This document shows, one piece after another, positions 44,762-55,814 of a stretch of DNA of 64,000 nt. Each line of letters opens with the position of its first letter. Positions within the stretch are counted from its first letter, which is position 1. Source of the DNA: Novosphingobium sp049354825 (GTDB taxonomy: Bacteria > Pseudomonadota > Alphaproteobacteria > Sphingomonadales > Sphingomonadaceae); contig NZ_CP186480.1 in assembly GCF_049354825.1 (NCBI RefSeq), positions 124,001 to 188,000 of the forward strand, written 5' to 3'. The notes under the pieces are model-generated. The model worked only from the letters and a program-made list of their open reading frames with translations. It was not told where the DNA came from and made no database searches. The translations under genes and the position numbers were made by a program.

Positions 44762-46722
44762 GCATCGCGCTTGCGCTGCTGGCCGCAGCGCCCACCGAGA
44801 TCGTCGTGACCGGCACCGGCCTGCCCGATACGCCTGCCGCTCCCGCTTACGATCGCGTCGTATTGGACCGAGAGGTGCTTGATCGCGCCGCCTCGGGCCG
44901 GATCGAGGACGCACTGGCGAATGTCGCTGGATTTCAGCAGTTCCGCCGTAGCGACAGCCGATCCTCCAACCCCTCGGCACAAGGGGTGACGCTGCGTGCG
45001 CTGGGCGGCAACGCCACCAGCCGCGCGCTGGTAACGCTCGACGGAGTTCCGCTGGCCGATCCTTTCTTCGGCTATGTGCCGCTCTCCGCGACCGATCCGG
45101 CGCAGCTGGCGCGCGCCGTGGTAACGCGCGGCGGTGGTTCGGGCGCTTTCGGTGCGGGCGCCGTGGCGGGGACGATCGCGCTGGAAAGTGCCGGTGCCGC
45201 CACGCTTGGTCCGGTTGGAGGCCAGGCACTGGTAGACGACCGCGGCGAGACCGCGCTGGCGGGCTATCTCGCGCCGCGCCTGGGGCACGGCTACGCGGTG
45301 TTGGCCGGTCGCTGGGACCGCGGGCAGGGGTTCTGGACGTCGCCGCCCGATCAGCGCGTACCCGCCAGCGTGCGGGCGCGCTTCGACAGCTGGTCGGCCT
45401 CCGCCCGAATGGCAGCACCGCTGGGCGACGCGGCCGAGCTCCAGGCGCGCGTCGGTGCTTTCGGCGACGCCCGGACGCTGCGGTTTGCCGGGGCGGACAC
45501 CACCAGTTCCGGCAGCGATGCCAGCGTCCGCCTGATCGGCCGTGGCGCGTTCGGATTCGAACTGCTCGGTTACGTCCAGACGCGTGACTTCTCGAACGTG
45601 GTGATCAGTTCGTCGAGCTTTCGCAAGACGCTCGACCAGCAAGGCACACCCTCCACCGGGCTCGGCGGCAAGCTTGAGCTGCGGCCCCCTGTGGGCGGAG
45701 CACACGTACTTCGGATCGGCGCCGACTGGCGCCGCGCGACCGGCATGACGCAGGAAGCGGCCTACAGCACGGTAACCGGGCTGGTCACCGCGCGGCGCCG
45801 CGCGGGCGGGCGAAACGACGATGTCGGCCTCTACGTTGAGGATGACTGGACGCACGGGGACTTGACGCTGACGGGCGGGGCCCGGGCCGACCGCTGGGTT
45901 GTCGCCGATGGCTTCTACCGCGAGGTCGCGGCGAGCGGCACCGTGACCGGGGATATCCGCTACGCCGCGCGGGCGGGCTGGACCGGCAGCCTGCGCGGCG
46001 GCGCCCGTCTCCGGCTTTCGCCCGCGCTGTCGCTGCGCGGGGCCGCGTACAGCGGGCTCCGGCTTCCCACCCTGAACGAGCTTTACCGGCCTTTCGTCGT
46101 GTTCCCGGTGACGACGCAGGCCAATGCCGCGCTTGCCAACGAACGCTTGCGGGGGGCCGAGCTGGGCGCCGAGATCGCGCCGGTGCCGGGCGTGTCCTTG
46201 GCGCTGACCGCGTTCGACAACCGGCTTGGCGGCGCCATCGCCAACGTCACCCTTGCGCCGGGGCTTCGCCAGCGCCGCAACGTCGATGCGATCCGCGCCC
46301 GCGGGATCGAGGCGAGCGCGGGGCTGCGGCGCGGGGCTGTCGCGCTGGACGGTTCGCTGGCCTGGACCGACGCCCGGGTCGAGGCGACCGGGGCGTCCGC
46401 TGCGCTCGACGGGATGCGCCCCGCGCAGACGCCGACGTGGGCCACTAGCCTGACCGGCAGCGTTGCGCCGTGCGGCGGCTGTTCTGCCGCCTTGACGCTT
46501 CGCCATGTCGGGGCGCAATTCGAGGACGACCTTGAAACCGATGTGCTGCCCGCGGCGACGACGCTTGACGCAATCGTGGCACTGCCGGTGGCGCGGCACT
46601 GGTCGCTCTTGCTTCGCGGTGAGAACCTGACCGGCGCACGGGTGGTGACGCGCAACCAGGGCGGCTCGATCGACCTGGGTGCGCCGCGGACGCTGTGGCT
46701 CGGCGTGAAGCTGCGCGGCTGA
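44758..46722 (+). CDS. TonB-dependent outer-membrane receptor
   Basis: 654 residues. A plug domain follows a TonB-box-like EIVVTGTG, with DALANVAGFQQFRRSD and RALGGNATSRALVTLDGVPLADPF; the rest is a beta-barrel ending in a typical LWLGVKLRG. The N-terminal signal is very short (MSIALALLAAAP), so the true start may be elsewhere or the signal unusual. It is the last gene in the oxoprolinase run (4-bp overlap with DUF2891), which suggests it brings the oxoprolinase substrate, or a larger precursor, across the outer membrane. Confidence 0.88.
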   Translation: MSIALALLAAAPTEIVVTGTGLPDTPAAPAYDRVVLDREVLDRAASGRIEDALANVAGFQQFRRSDSRSSNPSAQGVTLRALGGNATSRALVTLDGVPLADPFFGYVPLSATDPAQLARAVVTRGGGSGAFGAGAVAGTIALESAGAATLGPVGGQALVDDRGETALAGYLAPRLGHGYAVLAGRWDRGQGFWTSPPDQRVPASVRARFDSWSASARMAAPLGDAAELQARVGAFGDARTLRFAGADTTSSGSDASVRLIGRGAFGFELLGYVQTRDFSNVVISSSSFRKTLDQQGTPSTGLGGKLELRPPVGGAHVLRIGADWRRATGMTQEAAYSTVTGLVTARRRAGGRNDDVGLYVEDDWTHGDLTLTGGARADRWVVADGFYREVAASGTVTGDIRYAARAGWTGSLRGGARLRLSPALSLRGAAYSGLRLPTLNELYRPFVVFPVTTQANAALANERLRGAELGAEIAPVPGVSLALTAFDNRLGGAIANVTLAPGLRQRRNVDAIRARGIEASAGLRRGAVALDGSLAWTDARVEATGASAALDGMRPAQTPTWATSLTGSVAPCGGCSAALTLRHVGAQFEDDLETDVLPAATTLDAIVALPVARHWSLLLRGENLTGARVVTRNQGGSIDLGAPRTLWLGVKLRG

Positions 46723-46791
46723 TCGCCGGTTGTCGGCTGCGCGTATCCCGCTACTGTCCGCAACAACGCCAACCGACAGGATCACCCAGCG

Positions 46792-48687
<1,896 letters not shown>

Positions 48688-48694
48688 CCCCGCT

Positions 48695-49039
48695 TCACGC
48701 CAGTTCGAGCAGCTGCGCTATCACGCTGTCTGCGCTGCTTGGCTTGGCCACGATCGGAGCCTTGATCTCGCGCAGGAACTCGCCGGCGCGGTCAAGGTCG
48801 CCGGTGTTGAGGACGAACGGGATGCCGCGCTGGCGCAGCAGCCGGGCCACGTCCTCGCAGGTTTCGCCCCCGCCGAGGTTAACGTCCAGTACCGCACCGT
48901 CGAAATCGTGCCTGCCGAGTTCCTCGACCGCCTGCGCCAGCGTCCCAGCCACGATCGCACCGAGCCCGGCATCGTCGCAGGCGTATTTGAGGTCGAGCGC
49001 GATGAGGGGCTCGTCCTCGAGAATCAGGACACATTTCAT
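48695..49039 (-). CDS. Single-domain response regulator
   Basis: 114 residues, only a receiver domain. Acidic pocket Glu8/Asp9, phospho-acceptor Asp52 (AVLDVNLGGG), Thr79 and Lys99 are all present, so it should be active. No output domain, so it works by protein contact or as a phosphate sink. It lies 14 bases downstream of the LOV-kinase gene on the same strand, making it that kinase's likely partner. Confidence 0.88.
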   Translation of the reverse strand: MKCVLILEDEPLIALDLKYACDDAGLGAIVAGTLAQAVEELGRHDFDGAVLDVNLGGGETCEDVARLLRQRGIPFVLNTGDLDRAGEFLREIKAPIVAKPSSADSVIAQLLELA

Positions 49040-49053
49040 TCGGCAGGTGCCCT

Positions 49054-50121
49054 TCAGTTCTTGATCGGGAACGAGATCTGGGCGCGCAGGCCCTCGGCAT
49101 CCCAGTGCCGATCGAAAACGCCGTGCGAATGGCTCAGCAGCGCATCGGCGATGGCAAAGCCCGTCCCCTCGCCCTGGGGCGGGCCGGCAATGGGCGGTCC
49201 GCCGCGCTCGGTCCAGTCGACCACCAGCAGGCGGCGGCCATGGCGGTCTTCCTCGTGACGCCAGGCGATGTCGATCGTACCGGCATCGTCGGACAGGGCG
49301 CCGTACTTCGTGGCGTTGGCGGCCAGTTCGTGCAGCGTCAGCCCGATCGCGGAAATCGCGTTGGGCTCGGTGCGTACGCCATTGCCGGTGAAACTGATGC
49401 GGTTGCCTTCGGGATCGTAGGGACGCAGCACCGCGCGCACCGCCTGGCCGACCTCGATCGTGCCAAGAAACGCGTCGTCCAGCGTGGGTTCGTAGCTGCG
49501 CCCCAAGGCGCGGATCCGTTCGTTGATGCGGCCCGCGACATCGCGCGCATTCATTGAGCGGCCAGTGATGTTGACGATCCCGGCGATGACGGCAAAAACG
49601 TTCTTCAGCCGGTGCGAAACCTCACGCGCCATCTCCTTGGCGTGACGCTCCTCGGCGCGGGCGAGGTGGATGTCGGACACGTCCCACTGGCTGCCGAAGA
49701 AATATTTGACGCTGCCGTCGTCGTTGTAGATCGGCCCCAGGTGCAGCGCGTTCCAGAACTTCGTGCCGTCCTTGCGGTAATTGAGGATCTCCACGATCGT
49801 CAGTTCGGCGCTGCGAATCGACTCGCGGATGCGCTCGACTTGCCGGGTGTCGGTTTCCGGCCCCTGCAGAAACCGGCAATTGCGGCCCAGGATTTCGTCG
49901 GAATCGTAACCGGTCAGGTGCTCGAACGCCTCGTTACAGAAGACGATCGGGTTGTCGGGCAGGCTTGGATCGCTGAGGCACACTGCCATGCGCGTCTGCG
50001 CCATCGCCTGCTCGAACAGCATGCCGGACGCACCGTCAAAATGCTCGGGATGGCCGGCCTTGCGCTGCGGCGGTTTGGACAGGGCTTGCCCCGTCGGGCG
50101 GGGTATATCGTCATTGCTCAC
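49054..50121 (-). CDS. LOV-domain blue-light sensor histidine kinase (HWE family)
   Basis: 355 residues from a GTG at 50121 preceded by GAGGAA. LOV domain about 40-150 with GRNCRFLQG (79-87), the flavin-adduct Cys82, and downstream FHNxL-type NYRKDGTKFWNALHLGPI. Phospho-acceptor His170 (EVSHRLKNVFAVI), N-box LHELAANATKYGAL (263-276) with the HWE His, and DWTERGG (302-308) as the WxE motif. It should bind FMN and respond to blue light. A longer open frame upstream runs into rutA and is not favoured. Adjoins the receiver gene. Confidence 0.92.
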   Translation of the reverse strand: MSNDDIPRPTGQALSKPPQRKAGHPEHFDGASGMLFEQAMAQTRMAVCLSDPSLPDNPIVFCNEAFEHLTGYDSDEILGRNCRFLQGPETDTRQVERIRESIRSAELTIVEILNYRKDGTKFWNALHLGPIYNDDGSVKYFFGSQWDVSDIHLARAEERHAKEMAREVSHRLKNVFAVIAGIVNITGRSMNARDVAGRINERIRALGRSYEPTLDDAFLGTIEVGQAVRAVLRPYDPEGNRISFTGNGVRTEPNAISAIGLTLHELAANATKYGALSDDAGTIDIAWRHEEDRHGRRLLVVDWTERGGPPIAGPPQGEGTGFAIADALLSHSHGVFDRHWDAEGLRAQISFPIKN

Positions 50122-50192
50122 TACCGGTTCCTCACACCAGCGCCGATCTCGCCTTTGACTGGATGTGAGGGTAGTATCGCACGGCGGCTTTT

Positions 50193-51275
<1,083 letters not shown>

Positions 51276-51278
51276 GGG

Positions 51279-52055
51279 CTAGCTCCTGAAAAAGGCGACG
51301 ACATCGTGAAGGATCGTCGGATCGGTGATGTTGAGGGCGTGGCCGCCCCACAACCGCGCGGCGACGCGCGAATGGGGCAGAAGGTCGGCCAGGCGCGCAG
51401 TATTGGCGGCCGGTACCAGCAGATCGTCGGCGGCGCAGGCCAGCAGGACGGGCGCGCCGACAGCACCGGCCCAGTCGCGGCAATCGAAGGCGCGGGCCGC
51501 GGCGATGCGCTTTTCGATCGTGGCATCGCCCGGCCACGCGGCAAGCTGGTGCGCGCTTTCGGCGCGCAGCTCGGCATCGTGGTCGGACAGCCATTGCGGC
51601 GGGAACAGGAATAGCGGCTGCGCCTGCAGATAGGCGGCCACGCCGGCTCGGCGCAGCAGCGCCAGCCGCACGTCGAAGCAGCGCTCGGTCTGCGGATCGA
51701 GGCTGGCCCAGCCGTTGATCACCGCGATCCGGGCGATGCTGTGCGGCGCGCTGCGCGCCGCCTCCAGCGCCGCCAGGCCGCCGATGGCGTGGCCCAGGAC
51801 CAGCGCCCGATCGAGGTTCAGCGCGTCGATCAGCGCGACGATGTCCTGCCCCAGGTCGGCCAGCGAGACCGCTTCCGGCAGCGCGCGGTGGCTGCGCCCG
51901 GTGCCGCGGTGGTCGTACGCGATGACGCGGAAATGCGCGGCCAGTTCGGCGATGTTGGGCGCCCAGTAAGCCGCCGAACCGCCCAGACCGCTCGACAGGA
52001 TCAGCGGCGGCCCGCTGCCGTGCTCCTCGTAATAGAGGCCAGCGGCTTCAGCCAA
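51279..52055 (-). CDS. rutD: RutD-like alpha/beta hydrolase
   Basis: 258 residues, alpha/beta hydrolase fold. SGLGGSAAYWAPNIAEL and VIAYDHRGTGRS near the N-terminus, GHAIGG at the nucleophile elbow and GGHALNITDP around the late His. The nucleophile Ser is Ala here; the same position is Ala in E. coli RutD as I recall it, so this is family-typical rather than a defect. It is thought to speed aminoacrylate breakdown. The start is a TTG at 52055, overlapping rutC by 8 bp. Confidence 0.87.
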   Translation of the reverse strand: MAEAAGLYYEEHGSGPPLILSSGLGGSAAYWAPNIAELAAHFRVIAYDHRGTGRSHRALPEAVSLADLGQDIVALIDALNLDRALVLGHAIGGLAALEAARSAPHSIARIAVINGWASLDPQTERCFDVRLALLRRAGVAAYLQAQPLFLFPPQWLSDHDAELRAESAHQLAAWPGDATIEKRIAAARAFDCRDWAGAVGAPVLLACAADDLLVPAANTARLADLLPHSRVAARLWGGHALNITDPTILHDVVAFFRS

Positions 52056-52431
52056 GGTGAGCCACGCTGGCGATCTCTACCAGGCAGTCGGGCTTCACCA
52101 GGTCGGCGCGGATGCAGTAGCGCGCCGGCTTGTCGCCGGGAAAATAGCCGGCGTAAACCTGGTTGAAGGCGGCATAGTCGGCGAAATCCTTGAGGAAGAT
52201 GTGGTTCATCGCCACGTCCTCGAGCCGGCCGCCCGCCGCCTCGAGCGTGGTCTTGATCACCTCGAGGACATGGCGCGTCTGCGCGGCGGCATCGCCGACG
52301 TGCAGCACCGCGCCGCCTTCGCCCAGCGCCAGCACGCCCGAGACGTACACGGTATTGCCCGCCTTCGCGCCGGCCGAATAGGGCGCGATCGGGGTGGGGA
52401 ACTGCGGCGGGTTGATTGCTTCGAACGGCAT
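52048..52431 (-). CDS. rutC: RutC, Rid-family aminoacrylate deaminase/reductase component
   Basis: 127 residues of the RidA/YjgF fold. INPPQFPTPIAPYSAGAKAGNTVYVSG and the catalytic-cleft Arg in YCIRADLVKPDCLVEI. In the Rut pathway it acts on the 3-aminoacrylate stage. The start shares its first base with the rutB stop (TGATG), and it overlaps rutD by 8 bp. Confidence 0.92.
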   Translation of the reverse strand: MPFEAINPPQFPTPIAPYSAGAKAGNTVYVSGVLALGEGGAVLHVGDAAAQTRHVLEVIKTTLEAAGGRLEDVAMNHIFLKDFADYAAFNQVYAGYFPGDKPARYCIRADLVKPDCLVEIASVAHLG

Positions 52432-53174
52432 CAGGTGTCCTCCTGGATTGATGGGGCGCGCTCGGCCTGGCCGACGCTGCCGCAGAAATCGGCGACCGTG
52501 CTGACCCAGCCGAAGAACTTCTCGACGTTGTAAAGGGTCGCGTCGCGGACGAAGTCGGGGCCGAGGTGATGGACCGCGTCCTCCAGCATCACGCCGAAGT
52601 ATTCGAGGTGGAAGGCATCGCGCAGCGTCGATTCCACGCAGACGTTGCTGGCGATGCCGACGAACACGATCGTGCGGATGCCGCGGCTGCGCAGTGTGCT
52701 GTCGAGCTGCGAGTTGAAAAAGGCGCTGTAGCGCGTTTTGTGCAGGCGGATATCGCCGGGCTGCGGGGCCAGGGCATCGACCAGCTCGTAATCCCAGCCG
52801 CCGCGCGCCAGCAGCTGGCCGGCCAGTTCGGGCCGGGCGCGCATGGTCTTGAGCGCGTTCGACTTGTGCCAGTTGGGCGATCCCGGGCCGCCCGCCTCCA
52901 CATAGTTGCCGTCCCAGCCGTTTTGCAGGAAGATCACCGGGCAGCCGGCGGCGCGCGCGGCGCCCAGCGTCTGCGCGATGCGGCCGATAACGCTGGCCGC
53001 GCCGCCGACGTCGAAGCCGGCCAGGTCGACGTAGCCGCCCTTGCTGGCATAGGCGTTCTGCATGTCGATGACGACGACCGCGGTGGTGGCCGGATCGATG
53101 CGCAGCGGCTCTGGCCGCGCCGGCAGCGTCACCGCGTCTGCGCTCCGGCCCGCTATTTCGATGACATCGGCCAC
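52431..53174 (-). CDS. rutB: Ureidoacrylate amidohydrolase
   Basis: 247 residues, isochorismatase-like cysteine hydrolase. Catalytic set Asp (VVVIDMQNAY), Lys (HKTRYSAF) and Cys (GIASNVCVESTLRDAF). It hydrolyses (peroxy)ureidoacrylate to aminoacrylate and carbamate. GTG start at 53174 with GGAGG eight bases upstream. First gene of rutBCDA as seen here. Confidence 0.93.
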   Translation of the reverse strand: MADVIEIAGRSADAVTLPARPEPLRIDPATTAVVVIDMQNAYASKGGYVDLAGFDVGGAASVIGRIAQTLGAARAAGCPVIFLQNGWDGNYVEAGGPGSPNWHKSNALKTMRARPELAGQLLARGGWDYELVDALAPQPGDIRLHKTRYSAFFNSQLDSTLRSRGIRTIVFVGIASNVCVESTLRDAFHLEYFGVMLEDAVHHLGPDFVRDATLYNVEKFFGWVSTVADFCGSVGQAERAPSIQEDT

Positions 53175-53184
53175 AGTCCGCCTC

Positions 53185-53196
53185 CTTCGCGCGAAG
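53185..53196. promoter_or_regulatory. 12-bp palindrome before rutB
   Basis: CTTCGCGCGAAG, a perfect palindrome, sits 11 bases upstream of the rutB start and overlaps its ribosome-binding region. It differs from the TTGACC-type RutR operator of E. coli. Possible local operator or hairpin hiding the ribosome site. Confidence 0.3.
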
Positions 53197-53237
53197 CGGC
53201 CAGCTTCACCGAAGGAGCGAACCGATGCAAGTGCGAC

Positions 53238-53903
53238 TTATTGCGGGATTTCCCAGGTCACCGAGGTCGCGAAGCTGCCGCCCACTCTGGCGCCGGTGGT
53301 GTCGGTGGCGGGCTCGAAGCGGCCGCGCTGGGTCAGCCGGGCGCAGGTGGCGGCGTCGAGGCCGGGCCAGCCGCTCGAGCCGGTGACCGCGCAATTGGCC
53401 ACCCGGCCGTCGCTGCCGATGGTCAGCCGCACGCGCGTGGTACCCGCGTGTTCGAGCCTGAGATCGGTCGACGGGTAATCCATCGGTCCGACCCATTCGC
53501 CCGGCCGGCCGCGCGGGCGCGGCCCGACCGCGGCGAAAGACGGCGACGGGCTGGGCGTGAAAGTGGGGAAGGCCACGTCGCCGATGCCGCCGCCATCGGT
53601 CGACGGCGGCACCGTCGGCAGGGTGACGATGACACCCTCGGTCGGCGGGGCCACGGTGACGGCGGTGGTGGGCACCACGAGGGGATCGTAAGGGCGCGGC
53701 TTGTCGGTGGCACGCTGCGACGGCGGCGGGGGAGAGGGCGGATCGAGCGGCATCGGGTTGGCGACCAGCGGCGGATCCATTTTTTCCATGATCGTCGCAG
53801 CCAGGCCCGTAACCAGAAGGTAGCCGACGCCGATATGCAGCGCGGCGACCCCGCCAAGGATGGCGGCGCGGCGGTTTGGGTTCATCGATCCGGCATAAGA
53901 CAT
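53238..53903 (-). CDS. TonB-like energy transducer
   Basis: 221 residues. One N-terminal membrane segment (about 13-34), a Pro-rich periplasmic stretch (about 42-110) and a C-terminal TonB-type domain (about 135-221) with TTRVRLTIGSDGRVANCAVTGSSGWPGLDAATC. It should link ExbBD energy to an outer-membrane receptor; no exbBD or receptor gene adjoins it. I chose the ATG at 53903 with AGAGGA upstream. It diverges from the MFS gene around a palindromic operator-like site. Confidence 0.82.
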   Translation of the reverse strand: MSYAGSMNPNRRAAILGGVAALHIGVGYLLVTGLAATIMEKMDPPLVANPMPLDPPSPPPPSQRATDKPRPYDPLVVPTTAVTVAPPTEGVIVTLPTVPPSTDGGGIGDVAFPTFTPSPSPSFAAVGPRPRGRPGEWVGPMDYPSTDLRLEHAGTTRVRLTIGSDGRVANCAVTGSSGWPGLDAATCARLTQRGRFEPATDTTGARVGGSFATSVTWEIPQ

Positions 53904-53978
53904 GGCGGCATCCTCTCTCTGGCGGGACGCCCTTTTCCGCGGCGGTGACACCCGGCGCGGCGGGTCGACTCCTCGGTT

Positions 53979-54000
53979 GATGAGATAACATAACATCATC
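53979..54000. promoter_or_regulatory. Zur-like palindromic operator between tonB-like and MFS genes
   Basis: The 17-mer at 53980-53996 (ATGAGATAACATAACAT) matches the alphaproteobacterial Zur-box form I recall (ATGTTATAnTATAACAT) at 14 of 17 positions. It has flanking GATGA/TCATC arms (53979-53983 and 53996-54000) and lies in a local AT-rich stretch between two divergent starts. Assignment is by recalled consensus, not a search. Confidence 0.45.
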
Positions 54001-54077
54001 ATCTTGGCACGCAAGTGGTTCAACATGGACGTTTTGCGCCCCATGACAGTGCCGATGCCGCGCGTATAAGCGCCGTC

Positions 54078-55754
54078 ATGGCCAACCCCGACTCGGCACC
54101 GTCACCCCATGCCGATCCGGCCGTGGATTTCGACGAGAGCGAGGCTGCCTCGCCGCTTGGGGTGCCGCTGTTCCGCAATGTCTGGATCGCAACGCTGATC
54201 TCCAACTTCGGGTCGGTCATCCAGAACGTCGGCGCCGCGTGGCTGATGGCATCGATGGTCGATTCGCCGACGCTGATCGCGCTGGTCCCTGCCAGTGCGG
54301 CGTTGCCGATCACGCTGCTGGCGCTTCCGGCAGGCGCGATTGCCGATGGGTACGACCGGCGCAAGCTGATCCTCGGCGCGCAAAGCTTCATGCTGCTGGT
54401 GTCGCTGGCGCTGACGATCGCGACCTGGCTTGGCCATGCCGGCCCGTGGGTGCTGCTGGCGATGACGTTCCTGATCGGCTGCGGCGCGGCGATCAACAAC
54501 CCGGCCTGGCAGGCGTCTGTCGGAGACATCGTGCCGCGCCGCCTGCTGTCGGGCGCGGTCGGCCTCAACGCGATGAGCTTCAACCTGGCGCGCAGCGCCG
54601 GGCCGGGGCTGGGCGGCGCCATCGTCGGCATCGCTGGCGCGGCGGCGGCCTTCTTCATCAACGCGGTCAGCTATATCGCGGTCATCGTGGCGATAGCGCG
54701 GTGGAAGCGCCCCCCGCGGACCGACCCGCTCCCGCGTGAGCGGCTGGCGGCGGCGATGGGCGACGGCGTGCGCTTCGTCTGGCTGTCGCCGCACATCCGC
54801 CTGGTCCTGGGCCGGGCAATGCTGTTCGGGCTGGGCGCGGCGGCGATCCCCGCGCTTATGCCGATCCTGGCGCGCGACCGATTTGCCGGCGGGCCGCTGA
54901 CTTACGGCCTGCTGCTGGGCGCGTTCGGGCTTGGCGCGGTCGGCGGGGCGATCGCGGGAACGCGGCTGCGCAGCCGCCTGCCGGTGGAAAACGTGCTGCG
55001 GCTGGCCGGGTCGCTGGCCGCCATCGGCGCGGCGGTCACCGCGTTCAGTCCGTGGCTGGCGCTGACGCTGCCGGCGCTCGCCGCGGCGGGCACCGGCTGG
55101 GTGATGTCGCTGTCCTCGTTCAATGTCTCGGCGCAGCTGGGGGCGCCGCGCTGGGTCGTGGCACGGGCGCTGTCGCTGTACCAGATGTGCGCGTTTGCCG
55201 GGCTGACGGTGGGGTCGTGGCTGTTCGGCCAGGTCGCCGCCGGGTGGTCGACCGCGACCGCGCTTGCCGCTGCCAGCGCAGTCCTGGCGGTGGGGCTGGT
55301 GGTCGGATGGCGGTTCCCGGTTCCGGCGATCGCGCCGGGCGCTGCGATCCCGCTGCGGATGTGGAACCAACCAGTCATAGGCACGCCGATCGACGATCGC
55401 GCCGGACCGATCACGATCATGGTCGAATACCGTATCCGCGCGGAAGACGAGGCCGCGTTCCTGCTTGCCATGGCGGAGCGGCGCCGCATCCGCCGCCGCG
55501 ACGGCGCGCACAAGTGGCGGGTGCTGCAGGGGCTGGAGGACCCGGAGATCTGGTACGAACGCTACCAGGTGGCGACCTGGTTCGACTACGTCCGCCACAA
55601 CCAGCGCCGCACGCAGGCCGATGCCGAGAATACCGAGGTCATCCGATCGCTCCACGCCGCGGACGAACCGCCGCGCATCCTGCGGCTGGTCGAACGCCAG
55701 CCGGTTGCCGGCACCACGCCCGACGCGCGGATGCTGGCGAGCGGCACGATCTAG
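54078..55754 (+). CDS. MFS transporter (MFS_3 / EntS-like) with C-terminal ABM-like domain
   Basis: 558 residues. About twelve membrane segments (1-400) in the transmembrane secretion effector pattern (PLFRNVWIATLISNFGSVIQNVGAAWLM and VGLNAMSFNLARSAGPGLGG), then a soluble C-terminal part about 435-545 (VEYRIRAEDEAAFLLAMAERRR, IWYERYQVATWFDYVRHNQR) resembling an ABM-type ferredoxin-like domain. EntS-like proteins export siderophores. Here a Zur-like site and a TonB-like gene sit upstream, so metal or metallophore transport is possible. Start at 54078; 21 open upstream codons are not family-like. Confidence 0.8.
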   Translation: MANPDSAPSPHADPAVDFDESEAASPLGVPLFRNVWIATLISNFGSVIQNVGAAWLMASMVDSPTLIALVPASAALPITLLALPAGAIADGYDRRKLILGAQSFMLLVSLALTIATWLGHAGPWVLLAMTFLIGCGAAINNPAWQASVGDIVPRRLLSGAVGLNAMSFNLARSAGPGLGGAIVGIAGAAAAFFINAVSYIAVIVAIARWKRPPRTDPLPRERLAAAMGDGVRFVWLSPHIRLVLGRAMLFGLGAAAIPALMPILARDRFAGGPLTYGLLLGAFGLGAVGGAIAGTRLRSRLPVENVLRLAGSLAAIGAAVTAFSPWLALTLPALAAAGTGWVMSLSSFNVSAQLGAPRWVVARALSLYQMCAFAGLTVGSWLFGQVAAGWSTATALAAASAVLAVGLVVGWRFPVPAIAPGAAIPLRMWNQPVIGTPIDDRAGPITIMVEYRIRAEDEAAFLLAMAERRRIRRRDGAHKWRVLQGLEDPEIWYERYQVATWFDYVRHNQRRTQADAENTEVIRSLHAADEPPRILRLVERQPVAGTTPDARMLASGTI

Positions 55755-55814
55755 CCGCGGTTTGTCGGCCCGCGCCGGCTGGGCTAGCGTCGGGGGCAAG
55801 AGGGAGACTGCCCG

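Noticed and set aside
51279..52055. RutD as an inactivated hydrolase because the elbow Ser is Ala
   Set aside because: The same Ala is found in E. coli RutD as I recall its sequence, so it is normal for the family and not decay.
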